A stretch of DNA of 64,000 nucleotides from Onchocerca volvulus. Taxonomy: Eukaryota > Nematoda > Chromadorea > Rhabditida > Onchocercidae. Under the pieces are notes generated by a model. It worked only from the letters and a program-made list of their open reading frames with translations, ran no database searches and was not told the origin of the DNA. This document shows positions 42,301 to 55,422 of the stretch, one piece after another; the first letter of the stretch is position 1; the number at the start of each line of letters is the position of its first letter. The stretch lies in contig HG738140.1 of the NCBI GenBank assembly GCA_000499405.2, positions 8,397,560-8,461,559 of the forward strand, in the 5' to 3' direction. Both the position numbers and the translations under genes were made by a program.

Positions 42301-44275
42301 TAGCCCTTAATCAGAAAACTCTCACGTACTGATTTTCCATGTGCTTTCAACACGTTGACAGCCTTGATTGGGTAAGTAACCTTACCTTGGGCGTCAGTTA
42401 CTTTAACTAGTTCTGCCGCTTCAACGACCATATTAGCAAAAAAATCAGCATCACTGTAAAAAAATTAGCATCCGAAATAAATCATTATGAAGAAGAATTA
42501 AAGAAAGGACATGAATAGATCCAGATCAACATATTAAAAACACGATTTCGGAAAAAAGTAGGATTTCATGGATGTAACACAATATTCAACCAAATGATAG
42601 CCTCCTACTCGAATGGAAAAGGGAAAACAGAGGAATAGAAGAAAATATGGTTTATGACCATATCCTAAAATGTCATCAAAGTTATATGTTAAGCAATGCT
42701 AATATTAAAAAGAACTGGACCACGGACTTGTTATATGTAAACTTGGAGAAAATTTCCTATTCCATATACCTAAGATCACAAAAAAAGGAAAACATACGGC
42801 CCAATGACTTTTGAAGACATCGCTGTTTTAGCAGCTTCAATAATCGAATGTCGTCCCAACTCTTGCGATCCAAATGACAAATTGTCCTGCAGGAAAAATT
42901 CAGAAGCATAGGAAATTACCATAAATTACTTTCTCATGATCAAATTTTCACAAAATCAACGCAAAATCTTTCTGTGCACTCTTAATTACCACTAATTCTC
43001 AACTCAACACTTCTTTTGCAATATCACTGAGATAATGCTACAATACCAATAGTTGATGCAAATATAAAATAGTAGTACTAATTTTACGAATAAGGAAAGT
43101 AAGAGTCTTCAATCTTTTTCAATGTGTGGTAACTGAGGGCAAATAAACATATGAATAGGACATGAAATAAGCAGATAAATGAAAGCGAATCTTTATCTTC
43201 AGATATAAATAGAACATTTACCTGCATATAACGTACAGATTCTTTACAAGCCAAGCGATAACCATTAATAACGGTTGTTGGATGAACTTGTTGCTTAACT
43301 AATTCATCAGCAGATTTAAGTAACTCGGCAGCTACAATAACTACCGACGTTGTTCCATCACCAACCTTGGAAAAAAATTTATTTAAAATTGTCAGTTAAA
43401 ATAATTTCAACCAAAAAAATATTCATGGAGAACAGAATGAGGAAATGAGAAGGAACAATTTCAGGATTTTTACAAACCCAAATATTTCTCAACTAATTTT
43501 CAAAAGAAAGCCATAATGTGTGATTGAATACCTCCTCATCTTGTAACTGAGCCAATTCGACAAGAACTTTTGCAGCCGGATGTTCAACTTCTATTTGTTT
43601 GAGAATTGTCGCACCGTCATTTGTCACTACCGCATCCTGAAAATAGAAATGTGAAGTTCTCCGGAAGCTTCATTGCAGATAAAGAATCCTAAAAGTGCGA
43701 TTTTTGACCTCACATTCAGAACAATTCCTATAAAAGCCTAAATGCTCTCGAAAAAGATCGTAAGTATATGAAAATATGTACAGTTATTATATTACGAAAA
43801 CATGTACTACAAAAGTCTATAACATTTTAAGAAGAGAAAATGCTTTGTCCATCATCGGACTCCATATATCCTGATTGCTTTTATAGTGACCTATAGCATG
43901 TAACCTACCCCAACATCATCCACAAGCATCTTGTCGAGTCCAACTGGTCCAAGTGACGACTTCACAATATTAGCTATTGCTGATGCTGCCATAACTGAAA
44001 TCGAGATGATTAATTTGGAATGAATACAATTTCTGCAAAGATTATAAAACTTGCCTTTTCCGAAAGATTGAACTGCATGTTCACGTTAAAGATGCATAAA
44101 AATTCGATATTTCATTCAAATTCCTTTATTAATCTTGCATAAACATAATAATATAGAGTAATATAAATAAGGGAACATATTGTGCAAAGAAAATGATACC
44201 ATTTTGTGTTCGAACGGACTGACCCGACGTACGTTTGCCCGTGACAGCAAGGAGTCCTTCGCCAGCAGATGCCAT
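39389..44275 (-). CDS. cct-1: T-complex protein 1 subunit alpha (CCT1)
   Basis: Twelve exons (minus): 44275-44200, 43994-43909, 43636-43532, 43365-43222, 42886-42798, 42453-42272, 41751-41625, 41371-41196, 40767-40608, 40351-40195, 40001-39838, 39575-39389; 550 aa, close to the usual 550-560. Alpha subunit of the cytosolic chaperonin TRiC/CCT, which folds actin and tubulin. Seen: the group II chaperonin motifs [15 protein letters not shown] and TNDGATIL, the ATPase motif GDGTTS, the apical-domain [17 protein letters not shown], and VAGGGAVE near the C-terminus. Subunit-specific stretches ([34 protein letters not shown]) identify alpha. The start is [15 protein letters not shown], with an acceptor (TATTTAG) five bases upstream that implies spliced-leader addition. 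It lies head-to-head with the lysosomal transporter gene. Confidence 0.97.
42059..42137. repeat. Perfect 25-bp hairpin in cct-1 intron 6
   Basis: Positions 42059-42083 and 42113-42137 are exact reverse complements, 25 bp including the closing C-G pair, around a 29-base loop. The loop has a second short stem (TTATTCC/GGAAATAA), so the whole may form one extended hairpin. It lies in the intron between exons 6 and 7 of cct-1. It could be a small non-coding RNA hairpin, a fold-back element or a recent templated insertion. Confidence 0.75.
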
Positions 44276-44280
44276 CTTTT

Positions 44281-44670
44281 CTAAATACATAATTACAATT
44301 GTAGTATTTAAATACTAAAACTTAACATTAAGGAAATGTTTCCGCAACATGATTTTGTACTTTGGATCATTCCGATGACAAAACAATTGAATTAATCACC
44401 AAGACCTATTCTTAATTAAATTAATTGCCAATACCTGACCTCCTCCACCACCACCACCTATACATCCATCCGCTTATGCTACAACGTTATAATCCAAGGA
44501 AGGGATCGCTATGAAAAGTCTGTCGTTCATCCGAATATGTTGGATAACTGCGATGTCATAATCAGAATAAATCAATAAAAGATTTGTGGGAGGGCTAGCT
44601 GCTACATTATTTTTACCCCTCCTTTCGGATACTTATTATGAATTGTCATTAATTGCTACGTGTCTTTCAG
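44281..44670. promoter_or_regulatory. Shared divergent promoter of cct-1 and the PQ-loop transporter
   Basis: Acceptor-like sites at 44281 (minus, TATTTAG) and 44670 (plus, TCTTTCAG) bracket 390 bases between two head-to-head genes, so both promoters must be packed here or overlap the outrons. A short CACCACCACCACCACC-like run on the plus strand near 44443-44457 is the only local feature. No TATA box stands out. Confidence 0.5.
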
Positions 44671-44706
44671 TCCGTTCATTCTTTATATTTTCGGAAATCT
44701 TACGGT

Positions 44707-44715
44707 ATGACATGA
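44707..44715 (+). other. Two-codon upstream ORF overlapping the transporter start
   Basis: The string ATGACATGATG holds an out-of-frame ATG-ACA-TGA whose stop overlaps the main start codons at 44712 and 44715. On a transcript spliced at 44670 it would be the first AUG met by the ribosome, so it may lower or tune translation. The real start could also be chosen by leaky scanning or reinitiation. Confidence 0.5.
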
Positions 44716-46705
44716 TGACCTCATTGTTTTTCCGTACGATACCGAAACATGGTGGACATCTATACGACACATGGGATTCAGTGATGTCCAATGATGGCGA
44801 CTATCATAAACTGTCGAATTGTACAAATGGAATTGGATGGATTCTGAATGTAATGCTCTTTTTCCTATTTTTTATTGCTTATTTTTGTCGAAAATTTGTT
44901 AGATAGAGATCGAACTTGGAAGTCTTAAATAAAAAAAATAGTATAATTTTTGTTAGTATCTGAAAATGAATGATGTAAACGAAGAGGATTAAACAATTCT
45001 CAAGAAATTCTCGAACTGATATATGCAAAACGATTGTGTATTTTGAACGTTAAAGTTTAGAATACACATGAAATGCATTCACTAATTCTTATTAGAAATA
45101 TGAAATGAATAACGGAAAAGATTGCAGTCCCATTCATTTGAATTCGGCATTTTTTTCAGATTTTTGGGGATTGTGTCGATACGAACTTGAAATTAATTGG
45201 CTTTATCATTGGGTTTATTTCATTGTTCCTTTGGCTTCTACCATTAATTCCACAGCTTTTGAATAATTATCGTACTAAACGATGTGATGCTCTTTCTATT
45301 TATTTTATTCTTTTTTGGTACGTTCTGCCAAGCTAGATTATATTTATCAGAATTTAAGGAAGTTTAGTATTTTCATTGGGCATTGCTTCCTACAATAAGA
45401 AGTTATTAGAAAATTGTAGCGGTTAGATATGAATGAAATGTAGCTTGCTACAAAAAAGTTTTTCCATTTGTTTACATTATTTTTCACATGGAATGCTTTT
45501 ATCAATATCATCTGTTTATTGCAAAAACTGTTACGAATAGAAGAGAATGGAAAATTTAGGCTATCATCTTTCAGACAAGTATTTGAATCAGTCAATTTTT
45601 CTTTTGATTTTAAGGATTGTTGGAGATTCGTGCAATGTGGCTGGGGCAGTACTTACAAATCAACAACCTCTTCAAAAAATTATTGCTGTCTATTACATTA
45701 TGCAGGTATGAAACCCAAAGATTTTAAAATTTCATCTGTACTTGTTCTTGACAGATCATCCCTTTGTCCTAAAGTAATTTTGGTTTTATGTATATTTCTA
45801 GGACATGGTCATTCTTAGCCAGTATTTTTATTATACTCGCATCTATTCACATCGATTACAAGGTATCTTTTCCAATTAACTTTTTAATCTTTGATTTTTC
45901 ACTTATTTTTTTCATATCTTCTAATGTATAGAAAATAATGCTATTTGTAATTGCTTTTAAAATCTCCAGAAAATAACAAATTTTAGTAACGCTAACTTTT
46001 CATTAGCAATGCAACTTTCATCAATTGCAGTTAGATCACCTCCAACTTAATTCAGTTCAGTGGAGGTTTTGGATTTTTTTTGTTTTTTGTTTTGTTCTCA
46101 TGGATATTAGTATAAAATATTATATGAACTGCTTATAAGTTTCAACACGAAGTAATCCAGTAACAAGTCCAACAGCAATAGTACCAGGCATTTTTATTGG
46201 ATTATTACTCACTGGTGGAACATTATTTTCAAATTATCGTGCATCAAATAAATTTGATTATCAAGCCTATGAAATACCATCTAGAAGAAGAAAGTTACTT
46301 TCAACTGAATTACTTGGTGGACCGCCATTTTTTTATGGCTACTACGATTTGGTTGGCTTAATTTCATATGTTATATTCTTTATGTTTTTTTAAAAAATTT
46401 AAATTAGAAAAGTATTAATAAAAAAAGGTAAAATTATTATCTTATAAGAAATTGCTTTATTTTTCAGCTCGGCTATATAATTGGTTCTATAGCCGCAACA
46501 TGTTACTTTGCCGGTCGCATTCCGCAAGTGTTAAAGAATTATTACCGGCGATCTTGTGAAGGTATTATATCATGAAAACAATGGTTTATTTTCCTATATT
46601 CAAATTAAAATAGCACAAATGATATGTATTTTTGTAGAAAAAGATTGAGCCCTTTTGGTACTCTAAATATAGCATTCAATTGAACAGAATTTTGAAATGA
46701 GTAAT

Positions 46706-46739
<34 letters not shown>

Positions 46740-47351
46740 GAGGTAATCATTAAAACAGAATTATAATTTCTGTGCTTAGAAATTTATGGTTTTTATTTTT
46801 TTTTTTAGGTCTTTCGCTGATTATGTTCTACATAATTATAACAGCAAATGCTACATACGGATTATCCGTAAGTTTTTATTGAAATTGTCATAATTAAGTT
46901 TGAAACAGTAAATAATGAGAAGCAAAAATACTATTATGGAAGCAGTAGAGCTAATTCAGATTCAGTGTCCATTAAAGTAAAGAAAAAATTAATTTTGTTA
47001 TGATTGTCAAAGTCCCGTCCCCACAGATCTAATGGCTTATTTATTGGCGTTTCTGTTTATATGCCACAAATATAACTCTCCTTCAGAAAGCAGAAGAGAT
47101 TTGAGCAATGGAAGATAACAGCATTTTAGCTCTTGTTTTTATTTTTAATTTTTTTTAATTCTCATGTATTTCAGATTTTATTGGAAACAACTAACTGGCA
47201 TTATATTTTGCGTCATTTACCATGGTTAGCAGGTAGTTTTGGTTGTTGTATATTCGATGTCGTTGTCGTTATGCAGTACTTCTATTATGATCGATTGAAT
47301 TATCAGAAAAATTTAGTGGAGCGTGAGGCATTATTAGAAAATGCAGATTGA
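44712..47351 (+). CDS. PQ-loop lysosomal cationic amino acid transporter (LAAT-1/PQLC2 type)
   Basis: Eight exons: 44712-44849, 45160-45317, 45615-45705, 45802-45862, 46140-46351, 46468-46561, 46809-46867, 47175-47351; 329 aa. The family exports lysine and arginine from lysosomes. Seen: two PQ loops, PLIPQLLNNYRTK (PQ at residues 77-78) and GRIPQVLKNYYRRS (239-240), several hydrophobic segments consistent with the seven-helix fold, family stretches IVGDSCN and LPWLAGS, and an N-terminal N-x-T sequon in a luminal tail (SNCTNGIGW). The C-terminus EREALLENAD has an acidic dileucine motif (ExxxLL) of the type that sorts this family to lysosomes. The acceptor of exon 5 (TTATAAG) is weak, but the frame and sequence after it are continuous. 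The start at 44712 is the first in-frame ATG after an acceptor at 44670. Confidence 0.9.
46707..46737. repeat. 31-base poly(T) run in a transporter intron
   Basis: An uninterrupted run of 31 T between exons 6 and 7. Length may be unreliable in assembly. Confidence 0.9.
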
Positions 47352-47593
47352 TATTTTGGCTGTATCAGTCTTAAGTACATGTATTTCTGTTATTCATAAT
47401 CCTTAAATGGACATTTTTTCACTGGATATATCTTTGAAGAAATTTCTGGAAAAGTATGGGATATAATGATACAACATTGACAGAATATTCATTTGTCTAT
47501 CAAAGTGATTTTCTTTTTGCAGAACTTACTCATAATAGAAAAATTCGTTTTATTTTCATTTTCGCAATTATTTACATATGAGAAGTATCTGAA

Positions 47594-47599
47594 AATAAA
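47594..47599 (+). terminator. Candidate poly(A) signal of the PQ-loop transporter
   Basis: AATAAA about 240 bases after the TGA stop. Confidence 0.45.
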
Positions 47600-49225
47600 T
47601 TGTCAATTCCATCATTAATCTATCATGTCGTTTTTCTTTTTTGCTTTTTTTTTCTTTCACTTGAACTTTTTTGTAACTATCTATTTATCTTTTTCATCAG
47701 CAGATATTGCTCTTATCATCCCTTTTTGGTAGCGATTCTTTATTTTCCAAATAGATTATTTTTCTGCACCATTTCTGTATATAATGTACAAATTCTAATG
47801 AGTCTTAAGTTTCATTTTTTAATGACTTTATACATTGTTGTTACGAGTAATTAAGTAATTTCGGCTTATTTCAAATGCCACATTCTGCCGCAATCATATT
47901 TATTTTAAATTATGTCCTTATTTTAATAATATTATTCAAAAGCTAGAGTATCAAGGGATCAGAAGATGTTTAGACAGTGATGTCTTTATCTATTCACATT
48001 TTTGATGTTCAAGCTTTTAATTTTATAGAAGAGTTGAATTTGTCATTATATTCAGACTTATTCAGAAAAATATTATTCAAGCTTTTCTCTGGAGCTAAAA
48101 ATTTACTTTGGAAGAAGTCTTTCCGAAGTTATGTGTATATAGTTATTTTAGATAAATATTAATTAAAGCCAAAGAAACTTGTTTACATCGAAATATCCTA
48201 TTAAAAAATCAGAAAAAAGGGAACAAAATGGTCAAACCGTAGATTAATGCACCATTGGCTTATGTCACTAAATATATCATTAGATGTAGCTTTCCACACC
48301 AACAGTGAACACAGTCCAATATTTTGGGACATACACATAGTTTCATTTTCTAATAAAATAAAGAAACTATAGGGATGCGATGGATTTCTGGTTGGATATA
48401 GAAGGTCAAATGGTGATCAGCTTGATTAAATTATGGATTATGATTGTCTCTGATCTAAACGAACATTAATGAAAAGGCTTGATGAAGAATTAGATCACAA
48501 TAAGAAGTACAGGAGCTGACCCGACTTCCTTCACAGTTGGATCTTTGATAATAAGTAATCTCTAGGATACTGTCGTAAAAGGCAAGATGATTGATTATTC
48601 AGTGAGCATTAAATTATTAAATTATTGCCCTATTAGGGAAACAAATATTTCATTTTATTTTTTTGTGGTATTTTTAATTTTAATTTAACCTTTATTCAGT
48701 AGAGAAGAAACTTTCTGTATCCACCAGTCTCTACGGCATAAGCGCCTTCCACCCTTACCTTTAATTAAATTTACCAAAGACCAAGTAAGCACCACAAATG
48801 GGAAAATTACCTGGGAAGACGTTGTTGCATAGCGGTTAGATTTGGTAGCAAAGGAGAATGGTACCACTGGTTCAGGTGGGATGGGTGTGCTTCGGTGTTT
48901 TTATGATGCTTGGTATTGTGGTAGTGGGGGGATTTCGTGGTAGCACGTGGAAGTTAGTTAGGACAGGTATGCTATATGTCTATCAATTTGGTGTTGGAAA
49001 TGTTAGAATTAGTTTTAGGTTAAAAGAAGGAAAATGTTTGTAGGTGCAGAGTGATGCACCGAGACAAAGAAAGGAGCCAATAAATCGTGATATCTGTGGG
49101 TATTAAGTAAAATGAGGTCGAGAAGTAATTAAAGAAATCAAGGATTAAGTTTTAAGCGGTTTCATGTAAACGCGATCATTTATTTGAGGTTTATAAACGA
49201 AATCATTTATTTAAATTCCGTTTAG
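47600..49225. other. Intergenic region before NOP56
   Basis: About 1.6 kb with no supported gene. The patch 48680-49080 is less AT-rich and G-rich on the plus strand in its second half, but shows no family and no tRNA fold I could confirm. An acceptor-like TTCCGTTTAG ends at 49225, 33 bases before the NOP56 ATG, suggesting spliced-leader addition. Confidence 0.55.
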
Positions 49226-49258
49226 CTCCCATCCATTTGCTTTATTCTTCTCTGAAAT

Positions 49259-52200
49259 ATGGGGGATGCTCCGCAATGTGCATTATATGAACATGCTGTC
49301 GGATATGTTTTGTTTCGCATTACGGAATTCGAAGATATTGGAACTAGTATTCCTCAGGTTATTATTTATATTTTTAAATAAAATCATTTTTTATCTTTTA
49401 AAAAATTTTTTTTCAGCTTATTTTTTTCTCAATTTCATGATTCTTTCATCTTGTTCGCCAAGAGAATAACGTTTCAGGTGGAAGAGTGTATTGCTGATGT
49501 GCAAAGATTTCGTTCAATTGTTAAAGTAGAAGCTTTCGAGCCTTTCAAAAATACTGAATGTGCATTGGAAAACTGTAACAGCGTATCAGAAGGTAACTGA
49601 TCTTTTTCCAGCACTAACATTTAGATAATGCATGAATTTGGAAGTTTTATGAAACAAAAAAGCATTTCTAGCTTTTTTCATAGAGTAGACTAATTCCAGT
49701 TGTTAGTATTGATTTCCTTCTTCGCAGATTAATATTTGTGTTTAGTTCAAACTCGTAATTGCATGCAAAAATGTTAAAATATTGCAGAAAGAAAGGTTCA
49801 TATAGTATCTGTTTTAGGTCAGCTTCATCCAGATTTACTTAATTTCCTAGAAGCAAATTTGCCAAGAAAAAAGAAAAGAACAGTTACACTTGCTGTCGGT
49901 GATTCGAAATTGGCTAGTGCCATAAGCGATCAAATTATTGGCGTAAAATGTCAAATTTCTGGAATTGTCCCAGAGCTTATGCGTGGCATACGCATGCATT
50001 TTGAACATCTTCTCAAGGACTTACCTCATCATTCACTTTCAAAAGCTCAACTTTCACTTGGACATGGTTATTCTCGGAAAAAGGTATGCATCAATATACA
50101 ATGTTTAATTGAGTTTTGGGTTCAAAAGAAGACATTTCTATTTGATGTTCATTTCGTATCTGTCATAAATTGTAGTGTTTTGAAGGTTAAATTTGATGTT
50201 CATCGAGTAGATAATATGGTTATTCAATCAATTGCACTCTTGGATCAACTTGATAAGGATATTAATCTCTTTGGGATGAGAATTCGAGAATGGTAAGTCG
50301 AGCGGAAGATATGATTTTCATTAATGATTCTTTAACTTGAAGTCGCAAAGCTAAATTATTGGAAGAAGGAATTCTTTCTTGAATTAATAATTTAAAAATT
50401 AGATTTCCAGGTATTCATATCATTTTCCCGAGCTTTTTAAATTGGTTCCTGACCAACTTAATTATATAAAGTGTGCATCCACTATAATGGATCGAAAGAA
50501 CCTTGATGATGAGGTGGTCGAAAAATTAAAGGGTTTGTATTTGTGATTTGTTTTTATTGTAATATTAAAACTTATATTAGGTTCGTAGTCTGTATGTAAG
50601 TATTAACTGTAAACATTTAACTTTTAACTCTGATCGACAGTCTTTAGACATTTAATCTTGTTTTCAAATCGGAACCACTCCGCTCTCGTAAATAAAATGG
50701 AGATAATTCAAGAAACGTAGCATTTCTTAATGTATGATCATTGAAGTAGGTTAAGGATTATTGAAATAATATGATTCAGAATTTTTGTCTTGAGTATAGA
50801 TAAAGTGAAACAGTTTTCATTGTGAAAGCAAAATTAATAGAATGACTGGGGTCTTTTACTGGGATCAAAGTTTGAATTACAATTTCGTCATAATTCGATT
50901 TTTTGTATTTCTCAAATTAAAATAAATCTAGGACATGTATCTTAAAAGATATTCTACTGTTTGATTTTCCGGCAAATATCGGAAATTCGAATGGATAGTT
51001 TCATTATTGTTTAAATCGAAATGATTGCACAGTTAGCATTATAAGCTGAGTGTAACTTCAGAAGAAAACGTTATAGATTTCATAAGAAGTACTGTGGTGG
51101 CATTTACTTCGGAAATGAGAAATTCTCATTATTTTCAGAAATTTTGGAAGATAATGATAAAGTTGTGGAAATAGTGGAAGCTGCACGAACATCGATGGGA
51201 ATGGATATTTCTGACCTTGATTTATTTAATGTTGATCGTTTTGCAAAACGTGTTGATCATTTAACAGTTTATCGCCAGAGACTTCATGAATATGTCAAAG
51301 AACGTATGCATTCGTGCGCACCATCACTTTCGGCATTAATCGGAGAACAAGTAATGAAATTTATGATTAATTTACAGTTACTTTGGGTTGAAAGAATAGA
51401 GAATTTTCTATTTTATCATCATACTATAGCTGAAATATTTTCAGTTCGATATGATTTTTTTATCTTATAGATGTTTCTTTCTGATCTTCATAAATATTTA
51501 AAATGTTGTCATTTGTTAACTTTGACTCTTCCAGGATGCTTCTCTAATGTCACTATACTGCCTTGGTTTTCTGTGCCTTTTTAAAAATTCAAATTGACAT
51601 TAGTATAAATGACGAGTGTAGCATCACTGTTTGTCGTTATAAAACAATAAAAAGTAAATAGTGGTCTCATTTTTTCAGAAGAGTGGGATAAAATTCATTT
51701 ATAATTTATATCATTGATTATAATTTAATAATAATATTATTGATTTTCGAGTTTAACTTCTAATGACACCTGAAATTTCGGATCGTTTGAGGAATCCTTT
51801 AATGCTTTAATGATTATCTTTTAGGTCGGTGCTCGTTTGATTTCACATGCAGGAAGTTTAACAAATTTGGCGAAATATCCGGCGTCAACTGTGCAGATAC
51901 TTGGAGCTGAAAAAGCGCTTTTCCGTGCACTAAAAACTAGATGTATGTTTCCTTCTTTCATTTAATTGTGCATATGACAATATCGATTATTCCATATCGC
52001 ATTTTTAAAATCGGCCGGACCCGGTTTATCGTGATTTTACTATAGCTATTGATTGCTTGTATTTTATTTTTATTTCTTTTTAAAAATCGAGTGATCTATA
52101 TATTTTACAGCAAATACACCGAAATATGGTCTTCTGTTTCATTCTTCATTTATTGGTCGCGCTTCTATCAAAAATAAAGGTCGCATATCACGCTTTCTTG

Positions 52201-53710
52201 CAAATAAATGCACAGTAGCATCTCGTATTGATTGTTTCTCAGATATACCAGTGTCTATATACGGTGAACACCTCAAACAGCAGGTTTGGCATGATGATGA
52301 TAATAATAATAACTACAATGTCCCATGACTGTAGAGATCTTTTAATGAAATGTTTGAAATCAGTTTGAAATTAAAGCTTTCCTATTTAGATAATTTTGTG
52401 GGTCGCTTTTTGTTCAAACCAGAATTAAACCAAAAAATTGAATTAAAATGGAGAAAGCATGTGATGTTTTTTTACCTAATTTTGAATTATTTAATGTTTT
52501 AGGTAGAAGATCGTCTTAAATTTCTAGAAAGCGGTGTAATTCCAAAAAAAAATTTGGATGTGATGAAGGAAGCGATTGAAGAAGCCACAAACGTAAAAAT
52601 AAAGGTTAGGCTATATTTACTGACTGGATAGAAAGGTATTTTTAAAAAATCACTGAAGGAGTTTTTTTTGAATTGATTTGTAGAGATTGGATTTTGTTCA
52701 TAGATTTTGAAAAAGAGGAAGAAAGAGGCGAAAAGAGCTAAAAGAGCAGCTGAGCAGCAAATAAATGAAGATTTTGATACAACTCAAGGATCGAAATCTG
52801 ATGGTGATGCAATGAAAGTTGATGAAATTACTGAAGAGGTACGGAAATTTTTGATTCATCAGATAGCTCTAAGTTTCAAAAATTCTGTCTGGTTCTTTTA
52901 GCGTAATTATAATTAGTAAGTTTTCGAAGACGATCTTATGTTTGTAGTCCATTTGTTCAAAATGTTTCAAGAGTATCGGTTTCAGTTCTGAAGAATATTT
53001 GAATTGAAATCAACTTTTTATTATATGTCATTCGGTTTTTGCATTAAATTAACAATTGTAGAAGGCCTGTATGAATCATTTTTCAGAAAGCCAAGAGACC
53101 GAAATTGCTGTTAAATGAAGAAAGTATGAATGATGAGCAGAAGACGCATGATGATGAGAGCATCACAAAAAGTAAGCATAAGAAGAAAAAGAAAAGAGAA
53201 AATTCGGACATAATGGACGAGTCCGGACACATGAACGAAAATGGCGGTTAATTTTATCTCTCTGTATATTTTTTAAAGCTTGGTCTATGTCTGTTAATGA
53301 ATTATGTGGATATTTTTTACCAGTAATACTGAAAGTAATACCAGTGTACGGCAGACAGCTATATAAGTTCGCTTTTTTCGGATTGTTAATTGAATAATTA
53401 GCCTTTACAAAGGCTATTAATGAGATAATGTAACTAGATTTGTTCGTCAAATTCAATACATGAAAGTGTAAATGTTTTGTCCGGATTATGGGTTTGACTT
53501 AAAAAACTTGCATTATACGTTCTGATTTAGTGGAAAGGAACTACTTATTTAGGAATAATGAACGAAGAAGGCAATCCAAAGAAGAAAAAGAAGTCAGAAA
53601 TAGCAGAAAGTGGTGATGATAAGTTTGAATATCCTCAGGAAACGCTTTTAACTTTAAATGAGGCAGGGAGTCACAAAAAGAAGAAAAAGAAGAAATGTTC
53701 TATGGAATGA
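49259..53710 (+). CDS. nol-56: Nucleolar protein 56 (NOP56), box C/D snoRNP core
   Basis: Twelve exons: 49259-49357, 49478-49592, 49818-50083, 50186-50292, 50411-50532, 51139-51350, 51825-51942, 52111-52283, 52503-52604, 52704-52838, 53087-53246, 53553-53710; 588 aa (human about 594). With fibrillarin and NOP58 it forms the particle that guides 2'-O-methylation of rRNA in the nucleolus. Seen: the N-terminal NOP5NT region ([20 protein letters not shown]), a coiled-coil middle (NOSIC), and the snoRNA-binding Nop domain ([13 protein letters not shown], then [18 protein letters not shown]), which separates NOP56 from NOP58. The C-terminal tail has KKKKKxxE/KKKKKKK basic runs as in other eukaryotic NOP56. 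If the last intron is retained, translation stops at 53249-53251 after NENGG, giving a protein 52 residues shorter. Confidence 0.95.
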
Positions 53711-53798
53711 ATGGAATCATATTGCGAATATTGAATCTCTTTTATATGCTGTTGTTAATTTTTTTTTTCTTTTGATGTTGATTTTTTCGAGACTTTGC

Positions 53799-53804
53799 AA
53801 TAAA
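53799..53804 (+). terminator. Poly(A) signal of NOP56
   Basis: AATAAA 89 bases after the TGA stop at 53710, followed by an A-rich stretch. Confidence 0.6.
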
Positions 53805-55378
53805 AAAAAAAAAAGAAAGAAAACAATGATGATGAAAAAAAAAAATGATCTATAAATGACCTTGAGTTTTTCGCTTGAAGTTTCAAAGCATAGATCTCTA
53901 AAACTTATTTTATAGAAAACTTAAAAAAGCTTTATTAATAAGGTTCAGACATATTTGACATATTTGAATATTATTTGAAAGTCGGAGTTCTTTTCCTGCA
54001 AATGATTTGTTGACAGCAAGTTGGATTTGCAATTCATTTAAAATCTTTTAAATTGATATATGGAAGAATAATATATATAATATATATGGAGGGATATAAG
54101 AACAATATTCATGATATTCAAGAAATCTGAAAAACTTCTGAAGTTTAAAAGTGATATATATTAATCACAAAAAGCAGTATGTTTGCAAGTTCATGTTTTC
54201 AATTCCAGATCAGTAAATGAATTTGTTGAAAGTTGACTATTAACATAGTCCCAATTTTATGTTTGACAAGAAAATAGGATAATGCACTTAATGCGGTTCT
54301 TATGAGACAGTATGCTATCTCTAATTTATACGGGAAGATGGTTTCATCATTATCTGATCGGATTTGCGCAGCTCAGTAAGACTGTTCTGAAAATAGATTT
54401 AGATATATTTGCATCTCATTTTTCTATTAATTGTCTTTTGCTTAATTATATAGTAATGATGTCTTTCAAAATTTGACAAAAGCATGGGATGAGATATATT
54501 TGATGACCATTGATAAAGGGGAACTGAGCTTCAATAATTCCCATTTCATAAAATAATTGTAAGACAAATAAATTATTCCAAGGGAGTGTTTCCCTAGAGT
54601 GATGGATGAGGAGTTGAGTCAGTGGATTTTTGGAACGGAAATAGATATCAGAACATCTATGTATATATTTTATATTTTATTAACATATATACGTATATAT
54701 ATTATTGTACATAATGTACTTTTTGGAGCATTTTTGACATCCTTTGGAACACATAGAATTGTCTTTTTTAATTCTAGATGGGACAAAAGTTTTCGTTCTA
54801 TGAGATGCGATCAGCAAGTGACTTGTTTACCTTCATTTTATTCCGGTGTTACTTGTTTAATCCGGTAACATAAGTTCGTTCGGTGTAGTACATCAGTGGT
54901 AGTGTGTCCGCGTTTGAAAATTTAGAGAATTCTGTCACTTTGATGTAACATTTCTGTGGAAGACAGATTGGATTGAAAGTGGAATGGAAGAATTATTAGC
55001 AGGTGACATATTCCGGATGTCAGTTACGCTCTAATTGAATAAACGAATCTTTGCAATGCGAGAGCTGGCTGATCATGCTGATGGAAATAATTGATTTTTT
55101 GCAATCCCTTAGAGAGTTTTATGATTTGTTTTGTTGCTCAAACTTTTATTCAGAAGCGATGTCATCATGTTTATGTGAATTAACTATATAATATTTATAC
55201 ATTTGACAAACAAAGGCATAGATGGGAGTTTTAAACACCTCTTGTGGCTAAGATGATGGCTTGGCCAATGGAACTCCGATGATGATCGTATTTTCTTTGG
55301 CCACTTCTTGCACTCACATACTAAGAATCAATACTCCATTGGCTTTTGATATTAAGCAGAATGCAGGCATGCACATAT

Positions 55379-55422
55379 CACATGCACATGCACATGCACA
55401 TACACACACACACACACACACC
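55379..55422. repeat. CACATG/CA microsatellite
   Basis: Three CACATG hexamers pass into a run of about nine CA dinucleotides. It is a plain length-variable microsatellite. Confidence 0.9.

Noticed and set aside
42060..42431. Continuation of the cct-1 exon 6 frame past 42272
   Set aside because: The frame stays open by chance into the intron; the donor GTAATT at 42271 and the next exon restore the conserved TCP-1 sequence.
44586..44711. Transporter start upstream of 44712
   Set aside because: The open frame there begins with a non-ATG codon and lies partly before an acceptor; the family N-terminus is short.
48685..49043. G-rich patch before NOP56 considered as tRNA, SINE or spliced-leader RNA
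   Set aside because: Box-like strings occur but no cloverleaf fits, and the nematode spliced-leader sequence is not present.
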